Notes: generated by a model not told the origin, from the sequence alone. A stretch of DNA of 64,000 nt from Flaviaesturariibacter aridisoli (GCF_004343705.1 NZ_SKFH01000010.1:1-64000), one strand, 5' to 3'. Counted from the first letter of the stretch, positions 17,078 through 26,566 are shown. Translations and numbers: made by a program.

Positions 17078-17186
17078 GTGAGCCGTCAGCCGTCAGCCGT
17101 GAGCCCGCAAGGCGCAAAAAAAGATCGGATGCCAAAGGCATCCGATCTTTTTATCAGGCGTCAGCATTCACGGCTCACGCTTCACG
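17078..17186. repeat. Paired inverted heptamer array around a terminator
   Basis: Left array of four GTSAGCC heptamers (17078-17105). Right array of NNNNTCA heptamers in the opposite sense (17157-17186). The inner 51 bases hold the terminator at 17118-17152. CGTGAGCCGT on the left is exactly inverse to ACGGCTCACG on the right. Confidence 0.75.
17118..17152 (-). terminator. Terminator after the ompH gene
   Basis: AAAAAGATCGGATGCC (17118-17133), loop AAA, and its perfect inverse (17137-17152) form a 16-bp stem bordered by A/T runs. It lies downstream of the ompH stop on the minus strand. Confidence 0.92.
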
Positions 17187-17190
17187 AAAC

Positions 17191-17784
17191 TTATTGCTTC
17201 CCGCCGGCTTTGGGCTTCGGGGCAGCGCCGCCGGTGGCAGGAGCAGCGGCGGGGTTACCGGCGCCCTGGGGCAGCTTGATATTGAGCTTGCGGGCCACGA
17301 GCAGGATCATGTCGTCCCCTTGGGGCGCTACGATCAGGTTTTCCTTGCTCAGCACGTAGGTGTAGTTGTTTTCTTTGGCCACCGCGTTGATCGCAGCGTA
17401 TACTTTGCGCAGCACGGGCTCGAGCAGGCTGTTCTTCTTGTTCTCGTAGGCCTGGCCGGCGAGGCTTTGCCAGTTCTGGAGGGTACCGGCGAGCTGCTGG
17501 AGCTCTTCACGCACCTGGGCGCGGACGCCGGCATTGGGGTAGTTCTTTACCGAATCGGCGCCGTTCACCATGCTGTCTTTGCGCTGGAATTCACCGAGGT
17601 AGTACTGGTAGCGGGTGGCCAGGGAGTCCATTTGGTATTTCTGCAGGAGGGTGTCTACGCGACCGAGTTCCGGCATCAGGCTCACTACTTCGTCAACGCT
17701 GATATAACCGATCTTCTGGGCAGAGGCTTGCGAGGCGCCCAGAAGCGAAAAGAGGGCGATCAGGAGAAAAGAGATCTTCTTCAT
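17191..17784 (-). CDS. OmpH/Skp-family periplasmic chaperone
   Basis: 197 residues with a Sec signal peptide (cleavage after ASA/AQK, about residue 22). The OmpH fold starts with KIGYISVDEVVSLMPEL, followed by a long charged helical region and the closing NNYTYVLSKENLI stretch. Skp-like proteins carry unfolded outer-membrane proteins across the periplasm to BamA, encoded two genes upstream. The C-terminal Pro/Ala/Gly/Lys tail (about 172-197) is extra. A related paralogue lies immediately upstream. Confidence 0.88.
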   Translation of the reverse strand: MKKISFLLIALFSLLGASQASAQKIGYISVDEVVSLMPELGRVDTLLQKYQMDSLATRYQYYLGEFQRKDSMVNGADSVKNYPNAGVRAQVREELQQLAGTLQNWQSLAGQAYENKKNSLLEPVLRKVYAAINAVAKENNYTYVLSKENLIVAPQGDDMILLVARKLNIKLPQGAGNPAAAPATGGAAPKPKAGGKQ

Positions 17785-17861
17785 GTTTGTGGTTGTGTGA
17801 TTTATACTATGAGGGGTGGCGGAGAAGCGGGGTTGTGCGTCCCTTCCGTTTTTGCGTTTAT

Positions 17862-18377
17862 TTAATTACGTACACCCAGCTCGCGAAGCACTTCGTCGCT
17901 CTTCTCCAGCTTGGGGTCGGCAAAGATAACAGTTATTCCCTCGCTTTTGTCGAGGATGAAATCGTAACCGCGCTGCACAGCCACCTTCTGAACGGCGCTG
18001 TAAACCTTGTCCTGCACGGGTTTGATCAGTTCCTGGCGCTTCTTGAACAGGTCGCCTTCGAAGCCGAAGCGCTGGCGCTGCAGCTCGCGGAGCGCCTTCT
18101 CCTTGTTGAAGATCTGGTCCTCGCGCTTCTTGCGCAGGTCTTCGCTCAGCATCACCTGCTCGGCCTCGAAATCCTTGTACATCTTGTCGAGATCGGCCTG
18201 CAACCGGTCAATCTCCTTCTGCCAGCCGGCAGCGATCCCATCGAGGTTTTGCTGCGCGGCTTTGTACTCCGGCATTTTGTCGAGGATGTACTTGGTGTCG
18301 ATCACGGCATAGCGCTGCGCCTGGAGCGAGGCGGCGGCCATGAGGCTGCAAAAGGCCAACACAATAAATTTCTTCAT
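17862..18377 (-). CDS. OmpH/Skp-family periplasmic chaperone, second copy
   Basis: 171 residues from ATG 18377, signal peptide cut near SLQAQ/RYA. RYAVIDTKYILDKMPEY opens the Skp fold. A long coiled-coil segment (about 45-125) rich in Lys, Glu and Gln follows, then RGYDFILDKSEGITVIFADP. It lies 32 bases downstream of bamA and 77 bases upstream of the other ompH gene, in the Bacteroidota order bamA-ompH-ompH. The reading frame stays open far upstream, but the signal peptide fixes the start. Confidence 0.9.
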   Translation of the reverse strand: MKKFIVLAFCSLMAAASLQAQRYAVIDTKYILDKMPEYKAAQQNLDGIAAGWQKEIDRLQADLDKMYKDFEAEQVMLSEDLRKKREDQIFNKEKALRELQRQRFGFEGDLFKKRQELIKPVQDKVYSAVQKVAVQRGYDFILDKSEGITVIFADPKLEKSDEVLRELGVRN

Positions 18378-18409
18378 GATCGCGGAAGCTTGTTTAGGTG
18401 AAAGGATCG

Positions 18410-21145
18410 TTATTCTGGTTCGAAGCCCAGCATGAAGGTGAAGCGGCTCGCATTCTTGATGCTGCGGTCGGCCGGGTTGAGGCGGTCGAGGCCCACACCG
18501 TAATCGAAGCCGAGCATACCGAACATCGGCAGGAAGAAGCGCATACCCACACCCACGCTGCGGCGGAGGCGGAAGGGATTGTACTCCTTGAAGTTGTTCC
18601 AGCCGTTGGCGGCGTCGAAGAAGGTCAGCCCATAGATCGTGCTGCTCTGGTTGCGCACCAGCGGGTAGCGCAGCTCGAGCTGGTACTTGTTGAAAATCGT
18701 GAAGTACGAGCCGGCTTGCGAAAGGTCGGGGTTCACCGACGGGTCGGGCTTGTCGAACACCGGGTAGCCGCGCAACGACACCACGTCGTAGCCGAGGATG
18801 CCGTAGCTGTTGGTCAGACCGTCGCCACCGAGCTGGAAGCGCTCGAAGGGTGAGAAGTCGAGCTTGTTGGTGTAGCGGCCCATGAAGCCGTACTTGGCAG
18901 CCACCTTCAGCACCAGCTGGCGGTTCTTCTCGGCGCCGCCGGGTCGGCCGATGGGCACGAACCACTCGGAGGTAAAGCGCCACTTATGGTACTCGGGGTT
19001 CTTGTAAGGGTTGCCCGAGGTGATGATGCTCTTATCGAACAGCGAATACGGCGGGGTGAACTGCACCGAGGCCACCATGTTGGAGCCGCCCGTGGGATAT
19101 TGCGGGTCGAACACCGAGGAGCGCTGCAGGGCCAGCTTGAACGAAATGTTGTTGGCGGTACCGTTGTTGAAGCCGAAGCCCGAGAAGGCATAGTTCTTCA
19201 GCTTGTACTGCGTGTAGTTGATCGAGTAAAGAAGGCTGAAGTAGTCGTCGGGCCACTTGAGCTGCTTGCCGAGCGATACGCCTACACCGATCGTGCGCAG
19301 GTATTGCTGGCTGGCAAGGGTCTTGTCGTAGAAGCCGGCCGACGAATACAGGTTGGCGAACTTCGAATTGTAGAACGAGATCGTGAAGGGGTTGCGCTTC
19401 TTGCCGCCCAGCCAGGGCTCGGTGAACGAGAAGTTGTAGGAGCGGTAGGCCGCGCCGTTGCTCTGCACGCGGATCGACAGCTTCTGTCCGTCGCCCGATG
19501 GCAGCGGATCCCAGGTCGACTTCTTCAGGATGTTGCGGATCGAAAAGTTGTTGAAGGTAACACCGAGCGTACCGGTGAGGCCCACGCCACCGCCCCAGCC
19601 GGCAGAGAGCTCGAGCTGGTCGGAGGATTTTTCCTCGAGGTTCCAGTTGATGTCCACCGTACCGTCGCTCTGGTCGGGCACCACGCCGGGGTTGATCTTT
19701 TCCTGGTTGAAGAACTGCAGCTGCGCCAGTTCGCGCTGCGAGCGAATGAGGTCGGAGCGGCTGAACTTCTCACCGGGCACGGTACGCAGCTCGCGGCGGA
19801 TGACATAGTCTTTCGTCTTGTCGTTGCCGTAGATATTGACGTTCTTGATCGTCGCCTGCGGACCTTCCACGATGCGGATCTCGTGGTCGATGGTATCGTT
19901 ATAGATAGAGGTTTCCACCGGTTCGGCGCGGAAGAAGAGGTAGCCGTCGTCCATATACAGGGCCGAAATGTCGCCGCCGTCGGCGGAGAGTTCCTTGCCC
20001 ACGCGCTTATTCAGCAGGCCGAGGTTGTATACGTCGCCCTTGCCGATGCGGAGCACCGACTGCAGGATCGAGTCGCTGTACTTCGTGTTGCCGCGGAAGG
20101 TGATGTTGCCGAAATAGTAGCGGCGGCCTTCGTCCACCTTGATCTCCACGTTCACGCTGCCGTTGGGCAGGCGAGTAAGGGCGGTGTCCACGATCCGGGC
20201 ATCGCGGTAGCCGAGGGCGTTGTAGTAATCGAGCACCTTCTCGAGGTCTTCGTGGTACTTTTTCTCGTCAAACTTGGCGTTGCCGAACAGCTTGAGGCGG
20301 ATGTAGGGATCGAGTACCGCCTTCGTTTTGGAGGGCGACAGGAAGCCCCAGTCTTTCAGGTATTCGCTGAAGGTGATCTTTTCGTTGGAGCCGAACTTGC
20401 CGGGTGCTTCCTGCGGGTGCAGGGTGAGCTTGCCCATTTCCTTCGTGCCTTTCATTTCCTTTTTCAGGCGCAGGTCTGAGGCGGCTTCGTTGCCGTAGAA
20501 GTTGACCGAGTTCACCTTTACCTTCTGGCCTTTGTCAACAATGAAGGTGAGGATGTTGGAGTTGACCAGGGCCGGGTCGGGACGCTCTTCGATGCGCACC
20601 TTTACGTACTGGTAGCCTTTGGCGGCGAAATATTTCCGGATCACGTCGAGGGCGATGCGGCGGGTATTTTCGGTGATGATGGTGGAGCGCACAAGCCCGA
20701 CCTTGTCTTTCAGGTCGTCGGCTTCGGTCTTTTTAACGCCCACAAAGCTGAAGTTGCCGAGGCGCGGGCGCTCCTGGAGCGCCAGCTCGAGGTCGATGAC
20801 GTCGCCTTCAAGCGAGGTGATGTAGATCTGTACGTTCGAGAAAAAGCGCTGGCGCCACAGGTTCTGGATCGCTTTGGCAAACACGTCCGAGCCCGGGATC
20901 ATGATCTGCTGCCCCACCTGCAGACCGGAGATCGACAGGATGATGGAGGTGTCGAGGGTCCGGATGCCCGTTACGTGGATCGTGCGGATGGTGTAGGGCT
21001 TCGGGCGTCCTTCTTCGATGTTCTGCAGGGTCGGGTCTACCGACGTGGGCCGGTGGCTCGTGTCCGGTACCTGGGCATGCAGGAGTGTGGCCGTCGTGCA
21101 AAAACACAGGGCCAGGAAGAGAAAACGAAGAAGAAAATGGCGCAT
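18410..21145 (-). CDS. bamA: Outer-membrane assembly factor BamA
   Basis: Inserts beta-barrels into the outer membrane. 911 residues: signal peptide (to about LLHAQ, 25), POTRA domains (about 50-480; for example TIRTIHVTGIRTLD, VNSVNFYGNE, YYFGNITFRGNTKYSD, IKNVNIYGNDKTKD) and a C-terminal 16-strand barrel. The loop-6 motif appears as VSLRGYPVF and the chain ends in an aromatic-containing strand, FTFMLGFEPE. It is longer than the E. coli protein, as usual in Bacteroidota. It is flanked by uppS upstream and two skp-like genes downstream. Confidence 0.96.
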   Translation of the reverse strand: MRHFLLRFLFLALCFCTTATLLHAQVPDTSHRPTSVDPTLQNIEEGRPKPYTIRTIHVTGIRTLDTSIILSISGLQVGQQIMIPGSDVFAKAIQNLWRQRFFSNVQIYITSLEGDVIDLELALQERPRLGNFSFVGVKKTEADDLKDKVGLVRSTIITENTRRIALDVIRKYFAAKGYQYVKVRIEERPDPALVNSNILTFIVDKGQKVKVNSVNFYGNEAASDLRLKKEMKGTKEMGKLTLHPQEAPGKFGSNEKITFSEYLKDWGFLSPSKTKAVLDPYIRLKLFGNAKFDEKKYHEDLEKVLDYYNALGYRDARIVDTALTRLPNGSVNVEIKVDEGRRYYFGNITFRGNTKYSDSILQSVLRIGKGDVYNLGLLNKRVGKELSADGGDISALYMDDGYLFFRAEPVETSIYNDTIDHEIRIVEGPQATIKNVNIYGNDKTKDYVIRRELRTVPGEKFSRSDLIRSQRELAQLQFFNQEKINPGVVPDQSDGTVDINWNLEEKSSDQLELSAGWGGGVGLTGTLGVTFNNFSIRNILKKSTWDPLPSGDGQKLSIRVQSNGAAYRSYNFSFTEPWLGGKKRNPFTISFYNSKFANLYSSAGFYDKTLASQQYLRTIGVGVSLGKQLKWPDDYFSLLYSINYTQYKLKNYAFSGFGFNNGTANNISFKLALQRSSVFDPQYPTGGSNMVASVQFTPPYSLFDKSIITSGNPYKNPEYHKWRFTSEWFVPIGRPGGAEKNRQLVLKVAAKYGFMGRYTNKLDFSPFERFQLGGDGLTNSYGILGYDVVSLRGYPVFDKPDPSVNPDLSQAGSYFTIFNKYQLELRYPLVRNQSSTIYGLTFFDAANGWNNFKEYNPFRLRRSVGVGMRFFLPMFGMLGFDYGVGLDRLNPADRSIKNASRFTFMLGFEPE

Positions 21146-21361
21146 AAATGAGGATTCAGTCAGACGAGAAGCAGTGTACAGTCGCTTTGGGCGGCAAATT
21201 AAAGGGAAATTTGGTAGCTATTTGTTAAAAGGAAGCCCGTCCCGGGCGGGTTTTGAACGTTTTCAGTTCCGTGTTTTACATTCCTTGCCCTCGCCTTTGC
21301 AACGCGCAAAGAGAGCGGGACCTTCCTGGGTGACAAACCCAAAACGCAAAACCTAAAACGT

Positions 21362-22108
21362 TTACGTTTTCACCTGCTCGCCCGTTTTACCAAAGCGGCG
21401 CTCGCGGCCCTGGTAGTCGAGGATGGCCTCGTAGAGGTTTTCCTTCCGGAAATCGGGCCAGCGTACCTGGGTGAAATAGAGTTCCGCGTAAGCGAGCTGG
21501 TAGAGCAGGAAATTCGAGATCCGGTACTCGCCGGAGGTGCGGATCATGAGCTCGGGGTCGGGGAAGGCGCTGGTGGTGAGGTATTGCTGCAGCGTGTTCT
21601 GGTCGATCTCCTCTACCGCGAGGCGGCCCTGCTTCACCTCCCAGGCGATGTTCTTGACGGCGTTGAGCAGTTCCCAGCGCCCGCTGTAGCTGAGCGCCAT
21701 CACGAGCTGCAGGCCCGTATTGTCTTTGGTGATGTCGAGCGCTTCCTGTAGTTCGCGCTGCGCGTAGGCCGGAAGCATCTGGAGGTCGCCGATGACGTGC
21801 AGCTTGATGCCGTTCTTGTGCAGGCTTTCCACCTCGTTGCGGATGGTGGTCACCAGCAGCTCCATGAGGCCCACCACTTCGTATTCGGGACGGTCCCAGT
21901 TTTCGGTCGAAAAAGCATAGAGCGTGAGGTAGCCCACGCCCAGCTCGGCGCAGCCCTCCACGATGTCGCGTACGCTTTCCACGCCGTGGTAGTGGCCAAA
22001 GAGGCGGTCTTTGCCCTGCTCCCGGGCCCAGCGGCCGTTGCCGTCCATGATAATGGCGATGTGGCGCGGCAGGCGCGTTTTATCGATCTGGGCGAGGAGC
22101 TCTGACAT
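21362..22108 (-). CDS. uppS: Isoprenyl transferase / undecaprenyl diphosphate synthase
   Basis: Builds the C55 lipid carrier for peptidoglycan and O-antigen-like glycans. 248 residues from ATG 22108. The family motifs are HIAIIMDGNGRWA (catalytic Asp), GHYHGVESVRDIV, LTLYAFSTENW and PDPELMIRTSGEYRISNFLLYQLAYAE. The frame is open for 18 more codons upstream, but homologues start at this position. The gene sits between porG-like and bamA, its usual place in this phylum. Confidence 0.96.
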   Translation of the reverse strand: MSELLAQIDKTRLPRHIAIIMDGNGRWAREQGKDRLFGHYHGVESVRDIVEGCAELGVGYLTLYAFSTENWDRPEYEVVGLMELLVTTIRNEVESLHKNGIKLHVIGDLQMLPAYAQRELQEALDITKDNTGLQLVMALSYSGRWELLNAVKNIAWEVKQGRLAVEEIDQNTLQQYLTTSAFPDPELMIRTSGEYRISNFLLYQLAYAELYFTQVRWPDFRKENLYEAILDYQGRERRFGKTGEQVKT

Positions 22109-22283
22109 AGGGGAGCGAAAATACGAATCCTCGCGGACGCCGCAAGCCGTCATTCCGAGCACAGCGAAGCAGCCTCTTCCGTTACGCGAATACTACCGCA
22201 CTGAAAGCGATTTCGATTCAATTCTCCGCTGGCCGGGACCATTCCTTAGACTGGGGAGCTTGCTTCGCGGCGCTTTCAAGGAC

Positions 22284-22315
22284 GCCAAAGGCGTCGCACA
22301 AGCGACGCCTTTGGC
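22284..22315. repeat. Repeated hairpin GCCAAAGGCGTCGC
   Basis: Perfect 14-bp stem (22284-22297 and 22302-22315) with loop ACAA, identical in its arms to the hairpin at 2364-2395. It lies between the uppS start and the porG-like stop, where it could terminate porG transcription. Confidence 0.75.
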
Positions 22316-22337
22316 TATTATCTGTGCGATCCGCGTG

Positions 22338-23177
22338 CTAGTACGAGGGGCACTTGTACGACTGGAGGTTCCAGCTCAGGTAGATGATCGCCGTGGCAAA
22401 CTGGTCTTTCTGCTTCGAAATGCCGCGCTGCACGCCCTTGGCGCCGATAGGAGTACCGGTTTCGTAGGAGCGGTCGCTCAGCAGCTGGCCGGGCGAAGGC
22501 GTTCCGTCGGGGTTGGGCGGAAATACCGACGACTCCACGTAGGTCTTGCTCACATCGTCGAGGTAATCGGTGTTCGTGAAGCGGTGCACGATCTCGAAGC
22601 CGATGTTCATGCGGTCGTTGAGGTTGTATTTGATGCCTACGCCCAGCGGGAGCGAAAAAGCCATCGTGCTGTACGGCTTGCGGTCCGGGTATTGGGTGCT
22701 GCCCTGGCCCTCGGTGCCGAGGGTGCGCAGGTAATACTTGTCGCCGTTCAGGTAGGCAAAGGGGTCGTAGGTGAACACGCCGAGACCAAAGGTGACATAC
22801 GGGGTAAAGCGCGTATTCTCGTTGTACGGCATGAACTTGTAGAAGTTGAAATCGCCCTGCAGCGCCAGCTCCCACACATTCGTGTTGAAAGAAAGGTTGC
22901 GGCGGCGCATGTATTCGTTGCGCTTGTTATACACGTCGGAATAACCCAGGCGGGCATAGGCCGCGCTGACCCGCAGGGCCACGTAGTTGCCGAAATTCTT
23001 ACGGAAAAAACCCATGGCCGCGAACTTGGGGCGGTTGATGTTGGCGCGCGTGTTCAGATCGCCGAAATAATGGGCGGCGCCGATGCCGAAACCGAACTCT
23101 CCTTCCTGCACATACCCTTGCTGCGCTGACGCTCCGAAGGGAAGGCCAAAAGCAAGAACAGCCAATGTTTTTCTCAT
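22338..23177 (-). CDS. DUF6089 outer-membrane beta-barrel protein, PorG-like T9SS component
   Basis: 279 residues with a signal peptide (to about GASAQ, 19) and a predicted eight-stranded barrel: GEFGFGIGAAHYFGDLNTR, NYVALRVSAAYARLGYSD, FTPYVTFGLGVF, RMNIGFEIVHRFTNTDYLDDVSKTY. DUF6089 proteins encoded beside uppS and bamA include PorG of Porphyromonas gingivalis, an outer-membrane protein of the type IX secretion system. The assignment rests on family and synteny. The sorting domain on the amylase at 50052-52985 agrees with a working T9SS. Confidence 0.78.
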   Translation of the reverse strand: MRKTLAVLAFGLPFGASAQQGYVQEGEFGFGIGAAHYFGDLNTRANINRPKFAAMGFFRKNFGNYVALRVSAAYARLGYSDVYNKRNEYMRRRNLSFNTNVWELALQGDFNFYKFMPYNENTRFTPYVTFGLGVFTYDPFAYLNGDKYYLRTLGTEGQGSTQYPDRKPYSTMAFSLPLGVGIKYNLNDRMNIGFEIVHRFTNTDYLDDVSKTYVESSVFPPNPDGTPSPGQLLSDRSYETGTPIGAKGVQRGISKQKDQFATAIIYLSWNLQSYKCPSY

Positions 23178-23331
23178 AAGGTTTGCAAATTAAGTTTTTC
23201 CTGAAGGCAATAACGCAGGAACCGGCGATTTCTTGTGTGCGTACAGGGCTAAGGTGCCGGAATCCTTCCTGGAGGTACGAAGAACAAAACCGGGCCCAAC
23301 TCCTCCTTTCGGTCCGGAGGGGTGCCGGGCG

Positions 23332-24222
23332 TCACGCGCCGCCGGGGTTGCGCTTATCGAAGCCCCAGCTGAGCTTGTTGCGCAGGGTTTGCAGGAAGTT
23401 GTTTTCTGTAAGACGCACGAGCGAGATGCCGAAAGTTTCCTTCCGTACGGCCAGCTGCACGCTTTTGTGCACGATCTCGCGGCGGGCGTCGAGGGCCACG
23501 ATGATGTCTTCGGAGCGGCTCTCGATCTCGAACGACAGGATGGTACTGTCCGGGATCACGATGGAGCGCACGTTGAGGTTGTGCGGTGCAATGGGCGTGA
23601 TCACGAAGGAACCAGAGTCGGGGAACACCACCGGCCCCTGGCAGGAGAGCGAGTAGCCCGTGGAGCCCGTGGGCGTGGCCACGATAAGGCCGTCGGCCCA
23701 GTAGGTGTTGAGCAGTTCGCCGTTGATATAGGTGTGGATCTTCACCATCGGCGACACGTCGCGCTTGTGGATGGCGAACTCGTTGAGGGCGTAGGGAATA
23801 TCGTGAAACAGCGGCAGCGAGGCGTCGAGGTGGATCAGCGAGCGGTTGTCGATGATGTAGGACCGACGCGAGAGGGCCCGCATCGCCTGTTGCATTTCCT
23901 CGCGGCCGATGGAGGCGAGGAAGCCGAGGCGCCCGAAGTTTATGCCGGCAATGGGAATACCCTTGTCGCGCACCAGCGTGGCCGTGTCCAGCAGGGTGCC
24001 ATCGCCGCCGAGGGAAATGATGAATTCGATGTCGTCGGCCAGCTCTTCGGAACAACTGAAGGTGGCCAGGCCATCGGGGAGTTTTATCTGGGCGCGCAGC
24101 GCTTCGTAGAACTCGCGGAAAACCACGGGCACGATATGCTCCTGCTGCAGCTCCTCGAAAAAGAGCTGAATATCCGTAAGGTGGCCCAGATCCAACACCC
24201 GGCTATAGATCGCAACTTTCAA
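23332..24222 (-). CDS. nadK: NAD kinase
   Basis: Phosphorylates NAD to NADP. 296 residues starting at TTG 24222 (MKVAIYSRVLDLG), which is where family members begin; it lies 20 bases after the preceding stop codon. The GGDGTLLDTA motif holds the catalytic Asp. NEFAIHKRD, ADGLIVATPTGSTGYSLSCQGP and PIAPHNLNVRSIV are the other NadK blocks. Longer in-frame extensions upstream would overlap the Omp85 gene and look non-native. Confidence 0.95.
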   Translation of the reverse strand: MKVAIYSRVLDLGHLTDIQLFFEELQQEHIVPVVFREFYEALRAQIKLPDGLATFSCSEELADDIEFIISLGGDGTLLDTATLVRDKGIPIAGINFGRLGFLASIGREEMQQAMRALSRRSYIIDNRSLIHLDASLPLFHDIPYALNEFAIHKRDVSPMVKIHTYINGELLNTYWADGLIVATPTGSTGYSLSCQGPVVFPDSGSFVITPIAPHNLNVRSIVIPDSTILSFEIESRSEDIIVALDARREIVHKSVQLAVRKETFGISLVRLTENNFLQTLRNKLSWGFDKRNPGGA

Positions 24223-24241
24223 AGGCCTAAATTCTGTTTGG

Positions 24242-25699
24242 TTACCAACGATTCCTGTCGTGTAAATATAGGCCGTTTTGCCCGTTCCCGTTGAAGGTGC
24301 ACTCGATCCGGAACGTGAAGTCGTAGAACAGCACGAGGTCAAGGCCGATGCCCGCAGAGTGGAGCAGCTGGTTGTTGAGAAAGTTCGTTCCCGGGTCTTC
24401 GTTATAGATATAGCCCGCGTTAGCGAATGCCTTCACATAGGCCTTAATGGGGATGTTGGCCAGCTGCGGGAAGCGCTTCCAGCGGATGCCCACCTTACGG
24501 TCTACGATGCGGCGGTGAATGGACGCTTTCACGAAGCCGCCGGCCACGCCGTCGATGGTGTAGGGCTCATAGCCTTGCATAAACACATCGCCGCCGCCGG
24601 CAAAGGTCTGCAGGCGATAGGGCTGGTGAAAGGGCAGCTTGATCAGGCCGGTGGCGCGGAAGTTCACGAACGATTTTTCCGTCAGCGGGCGGTACCAGGA
24701 GGCCCGGGCGCGCATCTGCCACAGGTTGATCGGGCCGCCATCGAGGCCGCGCTTCTGCAGCAGCAGCTCCCCTTCCAGGCCGCGCGTGGGGTAGGGTGCA
24801 TAGTCCAGGTCCTGGTAGGTCATCTGGTACGATAGCTCCGCATACTGGGCCCGCGCCAGGTTGTGAAAGAAGTTGCTGTTCGACTTGCCTACGGTATCGC
24901 GGAAGCTTTCGTCGTTCCAGGCGATGCCGAAGTTGTGCCGCGTTTTGATGGCGGGGCGATAGCTGACCGAAGCCTGCAGACGCGTGTAGGAATAAAGAAA
25001 GCCGTTGTCGCCGTGCAGCGCCTTTTGCTTGTTGTATTCGGTTGTATACACCACGTCGCGCTGCTGTCCCATCTGGAAGGCCAGGTTGGCGGTCCAGCGG
25101 AGTTGGTAGTCGAGGGGCAGGCCTTCGTATACGATGCTCAGCTCTTTCTGGTAGCCGTTGAGGAGGTTGATCGACAGGCGGTCGTTGAGGCCCGTGAGGT
25201 TCTTGTGCTTGATGTTGACGCCGTAGCGCAGGTAGCCCGCAGGCATGCCTTCCTGGAACCATTGCTGGTAAGATTTGCCCACCACGTCGAGCACGGGCAT
25301 CGGGATAAAGTACCAGCGTTCTTTGACGGAAACGAGCACGACGGCTTCGGCGCCTTCGGTGCGCTCCACGCCGACGACCACATCAAGAAAAAGCCCGGTG
25401 TTGAGCAGCCGGGTGCGGGCTTCCTGGCAGCGGGCCATGAGGTCGGCCAGGGTATAGCGCTCGCCTTGCTGGATGGGCAGCTCACGCAGGATGATCACTT
25501 CGCGGGTGTGCTTGTTGCCTTCGAGCTCGAAGTCGGCGACCGTATAAATACCGGTAGTGTCCGCATGCGGCACCTGCTCCTTCGTGGAGAAGAGGATCGA
25601 CTCGCCGGCCAGCGCCAGTTGCGCCGACGCCGGTAAGGCGGCCGTCAGCAGGAGGGCCAGGAGGATGGAGAACGTGCGTATGGACTTTCCGGTTAGCAT
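24242..25699 (-). CDS. Omp85-superfamily outer-membrane protein with one POTRA domain
   Basis: 485 residues: signal peptide (to about PASAQ, 27), one POTRA-like domain (about 52-130, FELEGNKHTREVIILRELPIQQGERYT to VKERWYFIPMPVLD) and a C-terminal barrel. It is much shorter than BamA. It resembles the small surface-antigen proteins of Bacteroidota that sit beside nadK. Insertion or secretion of a specific partner is possible, but no partner is visible. The frame ends just 20 bases before the nadK start, so they form an operon. Confidence 0.8.
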   Translation of the reverse strand: MLTGKSIRTFSILLALLLTAALPASAQLALAGESILFSTKEQVPHADTTGIYTVADFELEGNKHTREVIILRELPIQQGERYTLADLMARCQEARTRLLNTGLFLDVVVGVERTEGAEAVVLVSVKERWYFIPMPVLDVVGKSYQQWFQEGMPAGYLRYGVNIKHKNLTGLNDRLSINLLNGYQKELSIVYEGLPLDYQLRWTANLAFQMGQQRDVVYTTEYNKQKALHGDNGFLYSYTRLQASVSYRPAIKTRHNFGIAWNDESFRDTVGKSNSNFFHNLARAQYAELSYQMTYQDLDYAPYPTRGLEGELLLQKRGLDGGPINLWQMRARASWYRPLTEKSFVNFRATGLIKLPFHQPYRLQTFAGGGDVFMQGYEPYTIDGVAGGFVKASIHRRIVDRKVGIRWKRFPQLANIPIKAYVKAFANAGYIYNEDPGTNFLNNQLLHSAGIGLDLVLFYDFTFRIECTFNGNGQNGLYLHDRNRW

Positions 25700-25855
25700 A
25701 ACGGGTAGAACCCTGCCATAACCTATACGAAATGCATACCGGAAAATAAACGTCCTGTTAAAAAACGTTGTTTCTTTTCGTCGTTTCAGCGGGCGCAGCG
25801 CGCAATCGTAGAGGAAGAAAGGCCGAGAAAGGGAATAAGGTACGCCGTAAAAGCG

Positions 25856-25879
25856 AATCCCGGCACATTAGCCGGGATT
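25856..25879 (-). terminator. Hairpin overlapping the CBS gene stop
   Basis: AATCCCGGC (25856-25864) and GCCGGGATT (25871-25879) form a 9-bp stem that overlaps the stop codon of the CBS gene on the minus strand. The following T-run is weak. Confidence 0.55.
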
Positions 25880-26537
25880 AAAATTTGAGATAGCTCATCA
25901 GGTGGTCGTAGTTCCGCCGGAGTTCGTTCTGATACATTTCCTCCCCAAAGTAGTATTTGACGTTATACTCATAGCGCTGCAGCGTGCTGATGATATCGGA
26001 GATCTCTACCTTGCTCACGCGGATGGTTACCTGTAGCAGGCCCGTTTCGGGATCGGCGAAGGAGTTGAGCTGCGTGATCTGCGCGTCGCTCGATTCGATA
26101 ATGCGGTTGATCTCGTTGAAAGCGTAGGCCTTGGGCTCCATTTCGAGCACGATGAGGCCGCCGGGCTGGTCGAGGCTCATGAACTCGGAAGCGTTGCGCA
26201 GCAGGTCGTTATAGGTAACGATACCGAGGATGTGCTTTTCCTCGCCGATCACGGGTACCACGCTCAGCTTGTGCTGCACGGCTACCTGCACGGCTTTCAG
26301 GAAGTGGTCGTTGGCCTGAACGGCGTTGCCGCCGTCGGAGATGGGCAATTGCTTGAGCACATCGTCTTCATCGATATGGAGGAGCTGTTCTTCCGAAACA
26401 ATACCCAGGTATTGGTTCTCATCCACGATGGGCAGGTGCGCCACGTGGTAGTCGTTCATCAGCTGAAGGGCATGGAATACCTTGTCGTCCAGGTGCAGGT
26501 ACGGGATGGAGTTCGATATAAGGTCTTTGGTCAACAT
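25878..26537 (-). CDS. CBS-domain protein with C-terminal ACT-like region
   Basis: 219 residues. Two CBS motifs (about 1-58 with HVAHLPIVDENQYLGIVSEE; 73-125 with LSVVPVIGEEKHILGIVTYNDLL) normally bind adenine nucleotides. The C-terminal part (about 130-200) has an ACT-like pattern, GLIVLEMEPKAYAFNEINRIIES. The gene is conserved beside nadK in Bacteroidota, so it may sense nucleotide status, but its role is unknown. Confidence 0.85.
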   Translation of the reverse strand: MLTKDLISNSIPYLHLDDKVFHALQLMNDYHVAHLPIVDENQYLGIVSEEQLLHIDEDDVLKQLPISDGGNAVQANDHFLKAVQVAVQHKLSVVPVIGEEKHILGIVTYNDLLRNASEFMSLDQPGGLIVLEMEPKAYAFNEINRIIESSDAQITQLNSFADPETGLLQVTIRVSKVEISDIISTLQRYEYNVKYYFGEEMYQNELRRNYDHLMSYLKF

Positions 26538-26566
26538 AGGTTATGCCCTTTCGGTATAGACAACGA

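Noticed and set aside
17862-18983. A 373-residue product for the second ompH gene
   Set aside because: The upstream part of that frame is antisense-free shadow of bamA sequence with Arg-rich composition; the signal peptide at 18377 marks the true start.
18986-20479. A 497-codon open frame antisense to bamA
   Set aside because: Shadow frame; bamA on the minus strand has complete POTRA and barrel motifs.
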